Shown piece after piece: positions 1 to 8,279 of a stretch of 59,595 nucleotides of DNA. Source of the DNA: a virus; the IMG/VR virus record IMGVR_UViG_3300027791_003052, positions 1 to 59,595 of that record; one strand, given 5' to 3'. Below the pieces are notes generated by a model. That model was given only the letters and a program-made list of their open reading frames with translations. It had not been told where the DNA came from and did no database searches. Numbering within the stretch: position 1 is the first letter of the stretch; each line of letters begins with the position of its first letter. The translations under genes and the position numbers were made by a program.

Positions 1-99
1 ATCACCACTACAAGTTCTCATCAATAAGATGATTCCTACCAATCCAATAATTAATACTTCTTTAAAGTATTTTTGTAAAATTTTAAAGATAATGCTCAT
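1..99 (-). CDS. Partial small membrane protein, runs off the left edge
   Basis: An ATG at 99 opens a frame that stays open to base 1 (33 codons seen, C-terminal part missing). The visible protein has a short basic amphipathic start followed by a hydrophobic stretch, LIIGLVGIILLM at about residues 16-27, and then a Cys. This reads as a single N-terminal membrane anchor. The start lies inside the last codons of the zinc-ribbon gene (17-base overlap), the same packing seen across the window. Small anchored proteins of this form can be spanins or other membrane proteins, but too little is visible to name a function. Confidence 0.5.
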   Translation of the reverse strand, partial: MSIIFKILQKYFKEVLIIGLVGIILLMRTCSGD

Positions 100-739
100 A
101 ATTCTTTTCCCTCAATTCGTCAAAGGCTGATAATCTATTTGCCTCTAGTTCTTCTATTTCCTTAGTACCGATATCAATCATTTCCTGTATCTCGGCTTTT
201 ACTTCATCTATTGATTTTGGCAATTTCCACTTCTCAACAGTTCCATCTTCGTTAACATACTCATATTCTTCTTTAACTTCAGTAAGAGAATGTTTTAGTT
301 CTTCTAATTTTTGTTTTCCATAAACAATCATCTTAGTCCAAACTTTATAATTCTGAAATGGAGCAAACATGCCATCTACTCTAAGTATAGTTTCTCTTTC
401 AGTAGTACAACCCATACAAAAACCTCCGTTTTGAATAAATTGTATATCGTTATTGGTTTTTTTAATTGTCTTACAAGTAGGATTCTTGCAGCTATTCTTT
501 TCTTGAAGATATTTTCGTATCTTTTGGAAAGCATCATGGTTCTTACCTGTTTTTACTGTATATCCTTCTTTCTTTTCGAATTTATGATTATCATCTTCCC
601 AAACATCACCCACATTATGAGAGATATCTGCTTTATCATAACCAACGGTTGTATTTTTAGCATATTCACCAGTTTGCACCATGTCCATCAACTTTCTACG
701 AGTTGGGTGCATATATTTTTTCTTAAATTCTTTTCCCAT
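83..739 (-). CDS. Hypothetical protein with a four-cysteine zinc-ribbon-like motif
   Basis: The 218-residue protein is highly charged. It has CxxxxC at Cys84/Cys89 and CxxC at Cys108/Cys111, a spacing suited to a zinc knuckle. The C-terminal third (about residues 135-210) is Glu/Lys-rich and probably helical or coiled coil. There is no signal peptide or membrane segment. It is the last complete gene of the leftward series, downstream of the polyprotein, and a copy of the recurrent AT-rich 12-mer lies 25 bases before its start. I do not recognise the family; a nucleic-acid-binding or structural role would be a guess. Confidence 0.75.
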   Translation of the reverse strand: MGKEFKKKYMHPTRRKLMDMVQTGEYAKNTTVGYDKADISHNVGDVWEDDNHKFEKKEGYTVKTGKNHDAFQKIRKYLQEKNSCKNPTCKTIKKTNNDIQFIQNGGFCMGCTTERETILRVDGMFAPFQNYKVWTKMIVYGKQKLEELKHSLTEVKEEYEYVNEDGTVEKWKLPKSIDEVKAEIQEMIDIGTKEIEELEANRLSAFDELREKNYEHYL

Positions 740-764
740 TATTACACATTAGGTTATATTGTTG

Positions 765-776
765 TATATAAATATA
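765..776 (-). promoter_or_regulatory. Recurrent promoter-like 12-mer
   Basis: TATATTTATATA in the coding direction, 25 bases upstream of the 83-739 start. It is the leftmost member of the repeated motif family discussed in the findings. Confidence 0.5.
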
Positions 777-799
777 TAAAAATAGAGAAACCGTTATTT

Positions 800-3700
800 T
801 TAGAAGAAAATACCGAGTATTTGATTTACAGATGCAAACGTTCCTGTTAACTTAAATGTACTACCATTATATACGAATACAATTCCCTCATTTGGTACAA
901 TTTTCTTAGAACCACCGATTGATTGTAATCTACCAAGTTCTAATTTAAGCTTTTCAATCTTTTTTGGGTCACCTGATTTCTTAACATCTTTAATTGTCTT
1001 ATCAATTCGTTTTTTCATATCACGAACGGCTTTATCAGGGTTAACTGTAAGTGCAGATGAAGTAAATTCTAATACTTCAGCTCCCAATCCTAAGAATATC
1101 TCTTCGAACTTCATTAAGTTGGTTTTACCAATCTTCTTTTGGTCTTCTTTATCTGTTTTCTTAGCCCACTCTAATGTTTTTTCATCATTAAAGTTCTTTT
1201 TATCTAATCTAAAACCCTTTTCCATGAATGCCCATCTCTTAACTAATCCCATTTTGGTTTTGTTATCAAGTGATGTAGGTGAATTCTTATCTACCCATTG
1301 TTCCCACCATGCTTGGTGATAGTTTGCAACACCATCAGTATCTTTTAAACTAAATTCTTTCTGTAATTTAGATATCTGTGATGAATATTTAGATTTACTC
1401 TTGTTTAAGTTCTGTGATTTGGGTAATTTGATTACAGGTGGTCCTTGGATTGTATAATTATCTTGTACATCCTTATTAACTTGTTTAATCATACCAGCTA
1501 GTACTCTTGCTGCATCACCATTCTCACCAATTGCAATTCCATCCATATTAAATTCCATAGTTCCATGGAATACCAATAATGCTTGTCCATAAGGAATAAC
1601 ATTAACTGATGTTGGATAAATTACTTCAAGGTTCATGAAACATGCTCCTTGTTTGAATACTTTATCTCTTTGTTTTTCGGATAATGATTTTATAGAATCT
1701 GAAAGGTCTTTCATTGCAAAGTTATAAGCTTTTTCTAATTCACCTCTACCAGCAAATTTATCAGCAACTGCTTTAATATCTAAAGCATTCTCACCTTTGT
1801 TCTTTAAGTGTCCTTTATTACGAGCTGCTACTAATCTTCCATCTCTCCATGAAATAGCCAATGCTTGACCATCTGTTTTTTCTCGTGTGAATTCTAATGT
1901 ACCCTCTAAGGCACGATTTACTATATCTTTAAGTTGTCCAAAGGTTAAATTGATATCAGTATCAAATGGATGAGACATATGCCCATACGCACCACCTTCT
2001 TGAAGTAATTTAGTTTCATTTATGTTTTCATTGATTAGTTGTTGTGGTGTTTTGGTGTTTGGTAAAAACATTTCAACTAACTTATTATCAATATCACTTA
2101 TTAACTGTTCTATACTATCCATATTTTCGTTTTCTTTAGATTCACCCAACCCACCTTTATCATGTTTTGAAAATTTACCTAATTTATCAAATGCTCTGAA
2201 TGATTTTAACTTATCTTGTTTTACAGGTCTCATATCAGATAGTTGTTTGTATCTCATGTGGTTTTTAACAATGTAATATACATTTGCTGCATTACCATCA
2301 ACCGATTCTATAAACTTTTTATACTTCTTTACTAATGAAGCAGATACTTTCTCATGTCCAAAGTGTGTGATGTGTCCTTTCTTTGGGTGAATACCCGCAG
2401 TTTCATCTTTTCCTATATCATGGAACATTGCTGCTATTGCAATATCAATATCATCTTCTTTGATTGAACGATTCACAACCATAATAGTATGTTTAAGAAC
2501 ATTACCCTCTGGATGTTTATCTACTCTTTGACCAAAGTTCTTTAGATTGTAAACTCTCTTTTGTAAATCAGAAGGCATCTTTTTAAATAGTGATTTAAAA
2601 TCTGTGATTCCTAAATCTTTTAAACCTTCTTTTAAGTTTGTTATTTGGTTAGTTTTCTTCCAAGCTTTTTTACTAAATACAACATCATCTTTTACCATCA
2701 TTATCATTAATGCTCTACCGAACTTTAACTTATCTTTAATATGAGTAAATTCTTTATTATCTTTTCTAGCCCATTTGTACCATAATGCCGATAGAGTTAA
2801 AAACATCTTTCCACCATTATCTTTATTTTTTAGAAGTTCCCTTTTAAACATTCCTCTATTTTTGTATGCATATTTTTTAAAATCTAAATATACAAACTCA
2901 TTAGGAGTATCCATTGGAAATGGTTTACCTTCTTTAACTGGTTTTGCTTTTAAAAATGCTTGGTCTACAATATCTTCATTCTTTTTTTCGAATTTTTCAA
3001 CTTCCTTTGCTCGTAATGTTGGTAAGAATCTGAATTTAGCTCTTTTTATTATTCTACCTTTTTTTCTTACTACATTCTTATGAACTACTTGAGTTTGTGC
3101 AATAGATAAATCAGCTTTCTTAATACCAGGATATAATTCTTCGGAGAATTCAGCATAAACTTGTCTATATGCCATCTTGTAAGCAATCTTCTTAAGTTTA
3201 GAAAGAGGTTTTCTACGTTTCATTGTTCTTGCTCTTCTTCTAGCAATTTCCTTACCCTTCCCTGCCATTGCTGCTTTTCTTCTCAATCTATCAGCAGGTC
3301 TCATCTTACCTCGTTCATCCAAATCCTCGGATTCAATTGTGTATTTTGCATCTGATGATTTAAAATCATCTTTTCTCATTATGGTTTTAGCGATTAGTTT
3401 ATTCGCTTGTTTCATAAATGGAATATTAAGGTTTGTTCGATTATCCTTTACTACAATTTGATTATATTGATTAAGGAATTTTATAAAATCTTTTTTCTTT
3501 TTACCCAATCGTTTAAAGAAACCAATTAATTCTGCATTAGATACTTCCTTTCCGTTTCTCGGGTCATTTAACCTATCGAAGAAATGTTTGCCTGTAAGAA
3601 CTGTATCTACCGGATTCAATTGTTTATCTGCAAACTTATCAATCTTTTGTAAGTCAGACATTGGCATTTCATTTAAGAAATTTTCTCTTTCTTTATTTTT

Positions 3701-6157
3701 TATCCACAATCCAATTTCTGCACCTTTGATATCAGAGGGTACATCGTTTCCACCAACTGATAGTTTAAAACTTACAAACTTCTTCATATCCTTTCCAATC
3801 GATTTACCAAAATCTACTATTTGGTTATCAGAAAGTGAAGTTTTTTGTTGTAGTTTTTTATAAACACCAACTTCTTCTGGTTTAAAATATTGTAATGATA
3901 CTAAAAATACAATATCATTTTTTTCAGCATTTGTATATGATAACTTATTTAATAGTTTTCCTAATAATGATGGAGAATTCTTTTTTAGAAGTACTGATAG
4001 GAATACAATGTAATCAGTAGTTTTAATATATGGTTTATTTATTTTAAGATTTGGTAAAATTTGAGAAGTGAATCCAATTTTATCACACAACTCCATATAC
4101 TTCTTTGTATCCTTTGATGTTTTAAGTGATTTTACAAATTCATCTCTAATTCTTTCAGCTGGAAGTGATTTAAGTGATGGGTCTTTTTGTAACGCATCTA
4201 ATAACTCCTTATCTAAACTACCACCCATTCTTGATTGAAATCTTAAAGCTCTTAATTTTCTTAATGGGTCTTCATCAAATCTCTCAACAGCATTTCCAAC
4301 TGTTCTAATGTTTTTCTTTTTAAGGTCTGCAATTCCACCAACTAAATCAACTATTTCTTTTCTTTCAATATCATAGAATAAAGCATTTATAGTTAAATCT
4401 CTTCGTTTTACATCTCCTTCAATATCTGTATATTCTACTGAATCAGGTCTTCTACCCTTTCCAATATCTTTTCTGAATGTTGCAACTTCATGTCCACCAA
4501 CGATTACAATTCCCAATCCCATTCCAGTACCTACATCTTGAGATGTTTTGAAACCACCATCTTTACCAATCTTCATTGTTTCTTCTGGTTTAGCATCAGT
4601 TGCCAAATCAAAATCTTTTGGGGATTTACCTAAAATAGCATCCCTAACTGCTCCACCTACTATATAAAGTTTTTTACCGTTTTTTTTAAATTGCTTTTGT
4701 AGTTTAACAATATCCGATGGTACTTTTAGTTTAAAATTTTTAGATTCATTTAAACCCATCTTTTCTTGCCACGATTCAAATGCATCGAAATCATATTCTT
4801 GTTTCTGAGAATCCCATCCACATGAATGACATAAATACTTCTCACTATCATCAGATTCGATTTCCCATTGATGATTACATTTTTCACACTTTACTTCTGT
4901 TCCTGCAAGTTCTACAATATAATGGTCAAATACATTTGGTTTTTTTGGTCCGTATCTGAAAGTTACTACCTTCTTACCATTAATTGTTGGTAATCCATGT
5001 TCATCTTCACCAATAGATTTAACAACTACCTTTTTGTTTTTGAATTTACCCATTAAAAGAGTATCTCCAATTTCTACTGGTAATTTAATTACTTCTTTTA
5101 ATGAATTTTCAAATTCATCTTGTGATTTCTTATCACCACTTTGAGAATCTAATGATTGTTCTTTTTCATCTTTATTAGTTTCCAATCCATTTACTATTGA
5201 ATATCCTACTAACGATGCTTTTCTTGTTACGTGTTTGAACCATTTAGAATAGGCATCACTTGAATAGATATCAACTTGATTAGTTGCAGTTTGTGCACCA
5301 AGTACACCTGCTGGGAATGGAGTTACTGCTTTAACAGGTCCGTTTGGGTAAGTTGGGTGTTCATAATAATCTTCTAATTCCTTAGTAGTTATCATGTTTA
5401 CAATATCATAACCAATCTTAGCTGCTCGTTTTGCATTTATACTTTTGAATACTTCATAGTTTGGAAAAAATACATTTGGTCCATCATCCGATTGTCCTGT
5501 TCCTGATTTTGAACTTTCATTTATTAACCATTCTTCAATTTGTTCTTTTGAAATGAAAATACCTTCGTTTAATTTTGAAGTAATTAAATTAAAGATGGTT
5601 TTATTGAATTTGTTATATGCTCTATCTGTAAAGAAATCTTTCTTTTGTTCATCTGAACCGTTTGATAATCCATTACGAACTTCAGTACCGCTTACAGAAT
5701 TACCTGCCATTGGTGCTACATAAACGTATCCTCTATCTCGATATCCTTCAGTTGGTTCACCCTTATATGGTTGGAAATATTTTCCACCTAAACGTGCTTT
5801 ATCCTTCTCACCAACTACTGTAATAAATGCAGTTGTATCCTCATCAAACTTTTTAAGTATTTCTGTTGGTTTGTAGTTATTCTTAACTTGATGTATTTTG
5901 GATTTTGGAATTCCAAACATCGTTGTCATGATTTTTACCTTCTCATTGAATTTGAAAGGTGATTTTAATTTATCAGTTTTATTAGAACTTCCTATAAACA
6001 CGTTATCCTTACCGAACTTCTTTACAAGATGCTGATACGTTCCATAATGTCCTTTGTGGAATGGTTGAAACCTACCCACATAGATAACTACGGTTTTTTT
6101 AATGGGATTATCACCCAACATTATACTCTCTACGAGAAATTTGGAAAGTTCATTCAT
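800..6157 (-). CDS. Multi-enzyme polyprotein: NMNAT-like, zinc ribbon, CCA-adding-like, HD and RNA/DNA-ligase-like domains
   Basis: The 1785-residue chain contains, in order: a nucleotidylyltransferase of the NadR/NMNAT type (GRFQPFHKGH at 28-37, SVSGTEVR at 154-161); a four-Cys ribbon (Cys424, 427, 443, 446); a class II CCA-adding/poly(A)-polymerase-like domain (GGAVRD 501-506, DFDLAT 515-520, RRDLTINAL 585-593, EDPLRKLRALRF 629-640); a strongly basic segment (about 950-1045); an HD phosphohydrolase (His1223, HD in FHDIGK 1245-1250, His1268); and a covalent nucleotidyltransferase (ligase) domain with motif I KTDG at 1427-1430, NLEVIY 1509-1514, EGIVF 1757-1761 and KL at 1769. The start MNELSKFLVES resembles a T4 capsid-targeting peptide. 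LNE/G, INE/S, LNE/S, LKE/G, LGE/S and LQE/G tripeptide sites lie between domains. Domain calls are firm; packaging and processing are inferred. Confidence 0.88.
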   Translation of the reverse strand: MNELSKFLVESIMLGDNPIKKTVVIYVGRFQPFHKGHYGTYQHLVKKFGKDNVFIGSSNKTDKLKSPFKFNEKVKIMTTMFGIPKSKIHQVKNNYKPTEILKKFDEDTTAFITVVGEKDKARLGGKYFQPYKGEPTEGYRDRGYVYVAPMAGNSVSGTEVRNGLSNGSDEQKKDFFTDRAYNKFNKTIFNLITSKLNEGIFISKEQIEEWLINESSKSGTGQSDDGPNVFFPNYEVFKSINAKRAAKIGYDIVNMITTKELEDYYEHPTYPNGPVKAVTPFPAGVLGAQTATNQVDIYSSDAYSKWFKHVTRKASLVGYSIVNGLETNKDEKEQSLDSQSGDKKSQDEFENSLKEVIKLPVEIGDTLLMGKFKNKKVVVKSIGEDEHGLPTINGKKVVTFRYGPKKPNVFDHYIVELAGTEVKCEKCNHQWEIESDDSEKYLCHSCGWDSQKQEYDFDAFESWQEKMGLNESKNFKLKVPSDIVKLQKQFKKNGKKLYIVGGAVRDAILGKSPKDFDLATDAKPEETMKIGKDGGFKTSQDVGTGMGLGIVIVGGHEVATFRKDIGKGRRPDSVEYTDIEGDVKRRDLTINALFYDIERKEIVDLVGGIADLKKKNIRTVGNAVERFDEDPLRKLRALRFQSRMGGSLDKELLDALQKDPSLKSLPAERIRDEFVKSLKTSKDTKKYMELCDKIGFTSQILPNLKINKPYIKTTDYIVFLSVLLKKNSPSLLGKLLNKLSYTNAEKNDIVFLVSLQYFKPEEVGVYKKLQQKTSLSDNQIVDFGKSIGKDMKKFVSFKLSVGGNDVPSDIKGAEIGLWIKNKERENFLNEMPMSDLQKIDKFADKQLNPVDTVLTGKHFFDRLNDPRNGKEVSNAELIGFFKRLGKKKKDFIKFLNQYNQIVVKDNRTNLNIPFMKQANKLIAKTIMRKDDFKSSDAKYTIESEDLDERGKMRPADRLRRKAAMAGKGKEIARRRARTMKRRKPLSKLKKIAYKMAYRQVYAEFSEELYPGIKKADLSIAQTQVVHKNVVRKKGRIIKRAKFRFLPTLRAKEVEKFEKKNEDIVDQAFLKAKPVKEGKPFPMDTPNEFVYLDFKKYAYKNRGMFKRELLKNKDNGGKMFLTLSALWYKWARKDNKEFTHIKDKLKFGRALMIMMVKDDVVFSKKAWKKTNQITNLKEGLKDLGITDFKSLFKKMPSDLQKRVYNLKNFGQRVDKHPEGNVLKHTIMVVNRSIKEDDIDIAIAAMFHDIGKDETAGIHPKKGHITHFGHEKVSASLVKKYKKFIESVDGNAANVYYIVKNHMRYKQLSDMRPVKQDKLKSFRAFDKLGKFSKHDKGGLGESKENENMDSIEQLISDIDNKLVEMFLPNTKTPQQLINENINETKLLQEGGAYGHMSHPFDTDINLTFGQLKDIVNRALEGTLEFTREKTDGQALAISWRDGRLVAARNKGHLKNKGENALDIKAVADKFAGRGELEKAYNFAMKDLSDSIKSLSEKQRDKVFKQGACFMNLEVIYPTSVNVIPYGQALLVFHGTMEFNMDGIAIGENGDAARVLAGMIKQVNKDVQDNYTIQGPPVIKLPKSQNLNKSKSKYSSQISKLQKEFSLKDTDGVANYHQAWWEQWVDKNSPTSLDNKTKMGLVKRWAFMEKGFRLDKKNFNDEKTLEWAKKTDKEDQKKIGKTNLMKFEEIFLGLGAEVLEFTSSALTVNPDKAVRDMKKRIDKTIKDVKKSGDPKKIEKLKLELGRLQSIGGSKKIVPNEGIVFVYNGSTFKLTGTFASVNQILGIFF

Positions 6158-6176
6158 ATATGGTACACCTTATCAG

Positions 6177-6188
6177 TATATAAATATG
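6177..6188 (-). promoter_or_regulatory. Recurrent promoter-like 12-mer before the polyprotein
   Basis: CATATTTATATA in the coding direction, 19 bases upstream of the polyprotein ATG at 6157. One base differs from the consensus. Confidence 0.5.
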
Positions 6189-6201
6189 GAGGAAATCAGA
6201 A

Positions 6202-6318
6202 TTAATGATTTTTGTAGATAAAGGGGTCTCTTTTACGAAGTTCCTCTAATTTCTTTTTATAAAGTTTATCTCTCTTACGATTTTTAAAGTAAGTGATAAT
6301 TTTTTTGATTAGGTTCAT
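6202..6318 (-). CDS. Small basic protein (38 aa) ending in RDPFIYKNH
   Basis: An ATG at 6318, inside the end of the preceding glycosyltransferase gene (35-base overlap), opens 38 codons ending in TAA at 6202-6204. The product starts MNLIKKIITYFKNRKRDK and continues as a Lys/Arg/Glu-rich helix to RDPFIYKNH. A basic helix followed by KRDPFIY looks familiar from small proteins of marine T4-like phages, but that is memory and not a search. It fills most of the gap before the polyprotein promoter. Function unknown. Confidence 0.55.
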   Translation of the reverse strand: MNLIKKIITYFKNRKRDKLYKKKLEELRKRDPFIYKNH

Positions 6319-7741
6319 TTTTTATTAGAGTATTTAGATTTTTAATATAACAATTACCTACTTTTTTTGCATCGTAGGAAAGTAAATTATTTCTGTTATG
6401 TATTAATATGGGTTTCAGTTCCTCATTTAACACATCCCATTCTTCATTGGTTTTATTTATAAGAGTTTTAATAACACCCAATACCTTTTGCATCCTTAAC
6501 GAATTATCTTCGATATCATCATAACTTTCATCCCAATAATCTGCAAAAGTTTTAAATCCAAGGGATTGTAAGTATTTTAATACACCAGGTCTTCCAATTA
6601 AAACAAATGGATGTAAGTGTTGAAATGGTTTAAATGTTTTTTCTGATATATAATCCCCTGCTTCATAAAACAATGTTTCGGTTGTTATGGAAAAATAAGT
6701 TTCTTTATATAACTTAGCTGATTCAAATCCAAATCCCCATACATCCCATATGTTATCATAATCAAGAACATTTTTTTCTTTTTTAACAAGAGTACGAAAT
6801 CCTTTTATTATTTTATTTATAAAATCTTGGCCTGTCATATATGGCTTGTCATCAAATCCACTTCCATTAATTAAATCAAATCCAGCATCAGGTGTATATA
6901 ACATTTTTATATCAAAAGAAGTATTTGTTTCATCAAATAATCCTTCATCAATCAAATAACTTATTAATATTAATCTATGTGGGGCAAGTCTTCTGTTTAG
7001 ACATAATGATTTTTTACTACGATTTGTAAGTAAATCCAAATCAGATTCTTTCATTAAACTATTTACATTTTTATTACCATTAAAATTAACAATATTATCT
7101 TGAAATAATATAGCTTCTGTATCTTTGGATTTCGCCAATAAAGACCATGGGTAAAATGTAGTGTATAATAAATTTTTAGGAGATTTTGGTTGATTATCTA
7201 AATATTCTTTATAGATATCATATGTATTCATCGCTGCAGTTATAACGATTACCTTAGATGCATTTATACCAGTTCGTTCACAGGCCTTATGAATTGATTC
7301 AAATAAATTTCCATCAATACACCCCTCTGAACTATAATCAAATATGAAATAAAAGTTTTTTGCTTTAGAATATTCTATTGCTTTTTTAGAAATGAAATCA
7401 AAACAATGCTGTCCTTCGTGATATGATATATCAATTCCATTTGCAATACCACTATTACCAAATGGGTGAATTGTGTAGTAAAAGTTTTCGTTTGTGTTAT
7501 TTTCTATTATATTTTGAGTTGAATTGTAAACAAGCTCACCTATATGGATATCCCTACACTCTCCTATATTTAAATTACAATCATACACAGATACTTGAGT
7601 ATATACATTATTAAATTTATTTATGAAATCATGTGTTATAAAAAAATTATAATCCCACATCATATCTGTGTTATTCCAATTTATACCATTCGGAATAAAT
7701 CCTTTTGGTCCTATGATATCAAATATTCTTCTAATTGGCAT
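6284..7741 (-). CDS. Putative glycosyltransferase with GT10-like C-terminal signature (paralogue 1)
   Basis: I take the ATG at 7741 (MPIRRIFDIIGPKG), giving 485 residues and an 11-base overlap with the transketolase-like gene. The frame stays open upstream to 7825, but that would bury 84 more bases in the neighbour. The C-terminal third carries ITTETLFYEAGDYISEKTF, then FVLIGRPG and LGFKTFADYWDESYD. The E...(I)(S/T)EK pattern followed by a proline/glycine strand resembles the nucleotide-sugar-binding end of alpha-1,3-fucosyltransferases (GT10, GT-B fold). The N-terminal part is not recognisable. It belongs to a family of four in this window (with 10159, 13501 and 36101), which suggests several linkages in one glycan. 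Confidence 0.7.
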   Translation of the reverse strand: MPIRRIFDIIGPKGFIPNGINWNNTDMMWDYNFFITHDFINKFNNVYTQVSVYDCNLNIGECRDIHIGELVYNSTQNIIENNTNENFYYTIHPFGNSGIANGIDISYHEGQHCFDFISKKAIEYSKAKNFYFIFDYSSEGCIDGNLFESIHKACERTGINASKVIVITAAMNTYDIYKEYLDNQPKSPKNLLYTTFYPWSLLAKSKDTEAILFQDNIVNFNGNKNVNSLMKESDLDLLTNRSKKSLCLNRRLAPHRLILISYLIDEGLFDETNTSFDIKMLYTPDAGFDLINGSGFDDKPYMTGQDFINKIIKGFRTLVKKEKNVLDYDNIWDVWGFGFESAKLYKETYFSITTETLFYEAGDYISEKTFKPFQHLHPFVLIGRPGVLKYLQSLGFKTFADYWDESYDDIEDNSLRMQKVLGVIKTLINKTNEEWDVLNEELKPILIHNRNNLLSYDAKKVGNCYIKNLNTLIKNEPNQKNYHLL

Positions 7742-8279
7742 AATACAGTTCAGGATATTCAACCAATACAGTTGGACCTCCTCTTTGTAAGGCTTCTGTA
7801 TATGCTGGTAATATTTTTTCGGCACTATCCAACTTTATTACTGGTGTGTGTTTTAACATGGATGAAAACTCATCCGTATAATCTGCTTTATGTTGATGAC
7901 CAGGATCTAATGGAGTATCAGAACCTTTACCAACTCTAATTAATAAAGTTGGATTCCACTCACCATCAGACATTACATTAATCTTATCAATATGATTAAT
8001 CAATTGATTAGCAGCACAAATAACAAAATCCCACCTAGGGTAAAAAGATACAACTGATTTACCAGCCATACCCATTCCCAATGTCATTCCCATTTGAACT
8101 TCTTCCATTACAGGAGTTTCTATCATTCTTTCTTTTGGCAAACCCTCAATTGTTTTACTCATTGGATTTCCATAATAAACAATTTGTTGTCCTATGAATA
8201 TCATATTAGGGTCATCCATACAAAGTTTCATAGATTCCGTTAAGGCATCTAAATATGGTGTGAATTCTGGTTGTGCCAT
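7731..8279 (-). CDS. Thiamine-diphosphate enzyme, beta-type (pyrimidine-binding) subunit
   Basis: The 182-residue protein matches the N-terminal pyrimidine-binding domain of E1-beta/transketolase-like enzymes. RMIETPVMEE (51-60) carries the catalytic Glu (Glu59), followed by a Gly/Met-rich helix and the DFVICAANQLINHIDK helix (84-99). Family E1-beta proteins have about 325 residues; this one lacks the C-terminal transketolase domain. The start is a TAATG junction with the SDR gene upstream. Its likely partner is the alpha-type protein at 11325-11966, about 3 kb upstream in the same operon. In a sugar cassette such a pair probably makes or cleaves a C-C bond on a sugar precursor; the substrate is unknown. 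Confidence 0.82.
   Translation of the reverse strand: MAQPEFTPYLDALTESMKLCMDDPNMIFIGQQIVYYGNPMSKTIEGLPKERMIETPVMEEVQMGMTLGMGMAGKSVVSFYPRWDFVICAANQLINHIDKINVMSDGEWNPTLLIRVGKGSDTPLDPGHQHKADYTDEFSSMLKHTPVIKLDSAEKILPAYTEALQRGGPTVLVEYPELYYAN

Noticed and set aside
311-850. Plus-strand frame of 179 codons opposite the zinc-ribbon gene
   Set aside because: It is a shadow of the minus-strand gene, with hydrophobic low-complexity sequence, no ribosome site and no family motif.
800-6157. Polyprotein as an assembly artefact joining several genes
   Set aside because: The frame is continuous over 5.3 kb with no internal stop or gap, and domain order with ligase motifs spread over 330 residues is coherent. 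It would still be worth confirming with reads.
7741-7825. A longer start for the GT10-like protein (513 residues from 7825)
   Set aside because: It would overlap the thiamine-enzyme gene by 95 bases, while the ATG at 7741 gives the 11-base overlap usual here and a good start (MPIRR).
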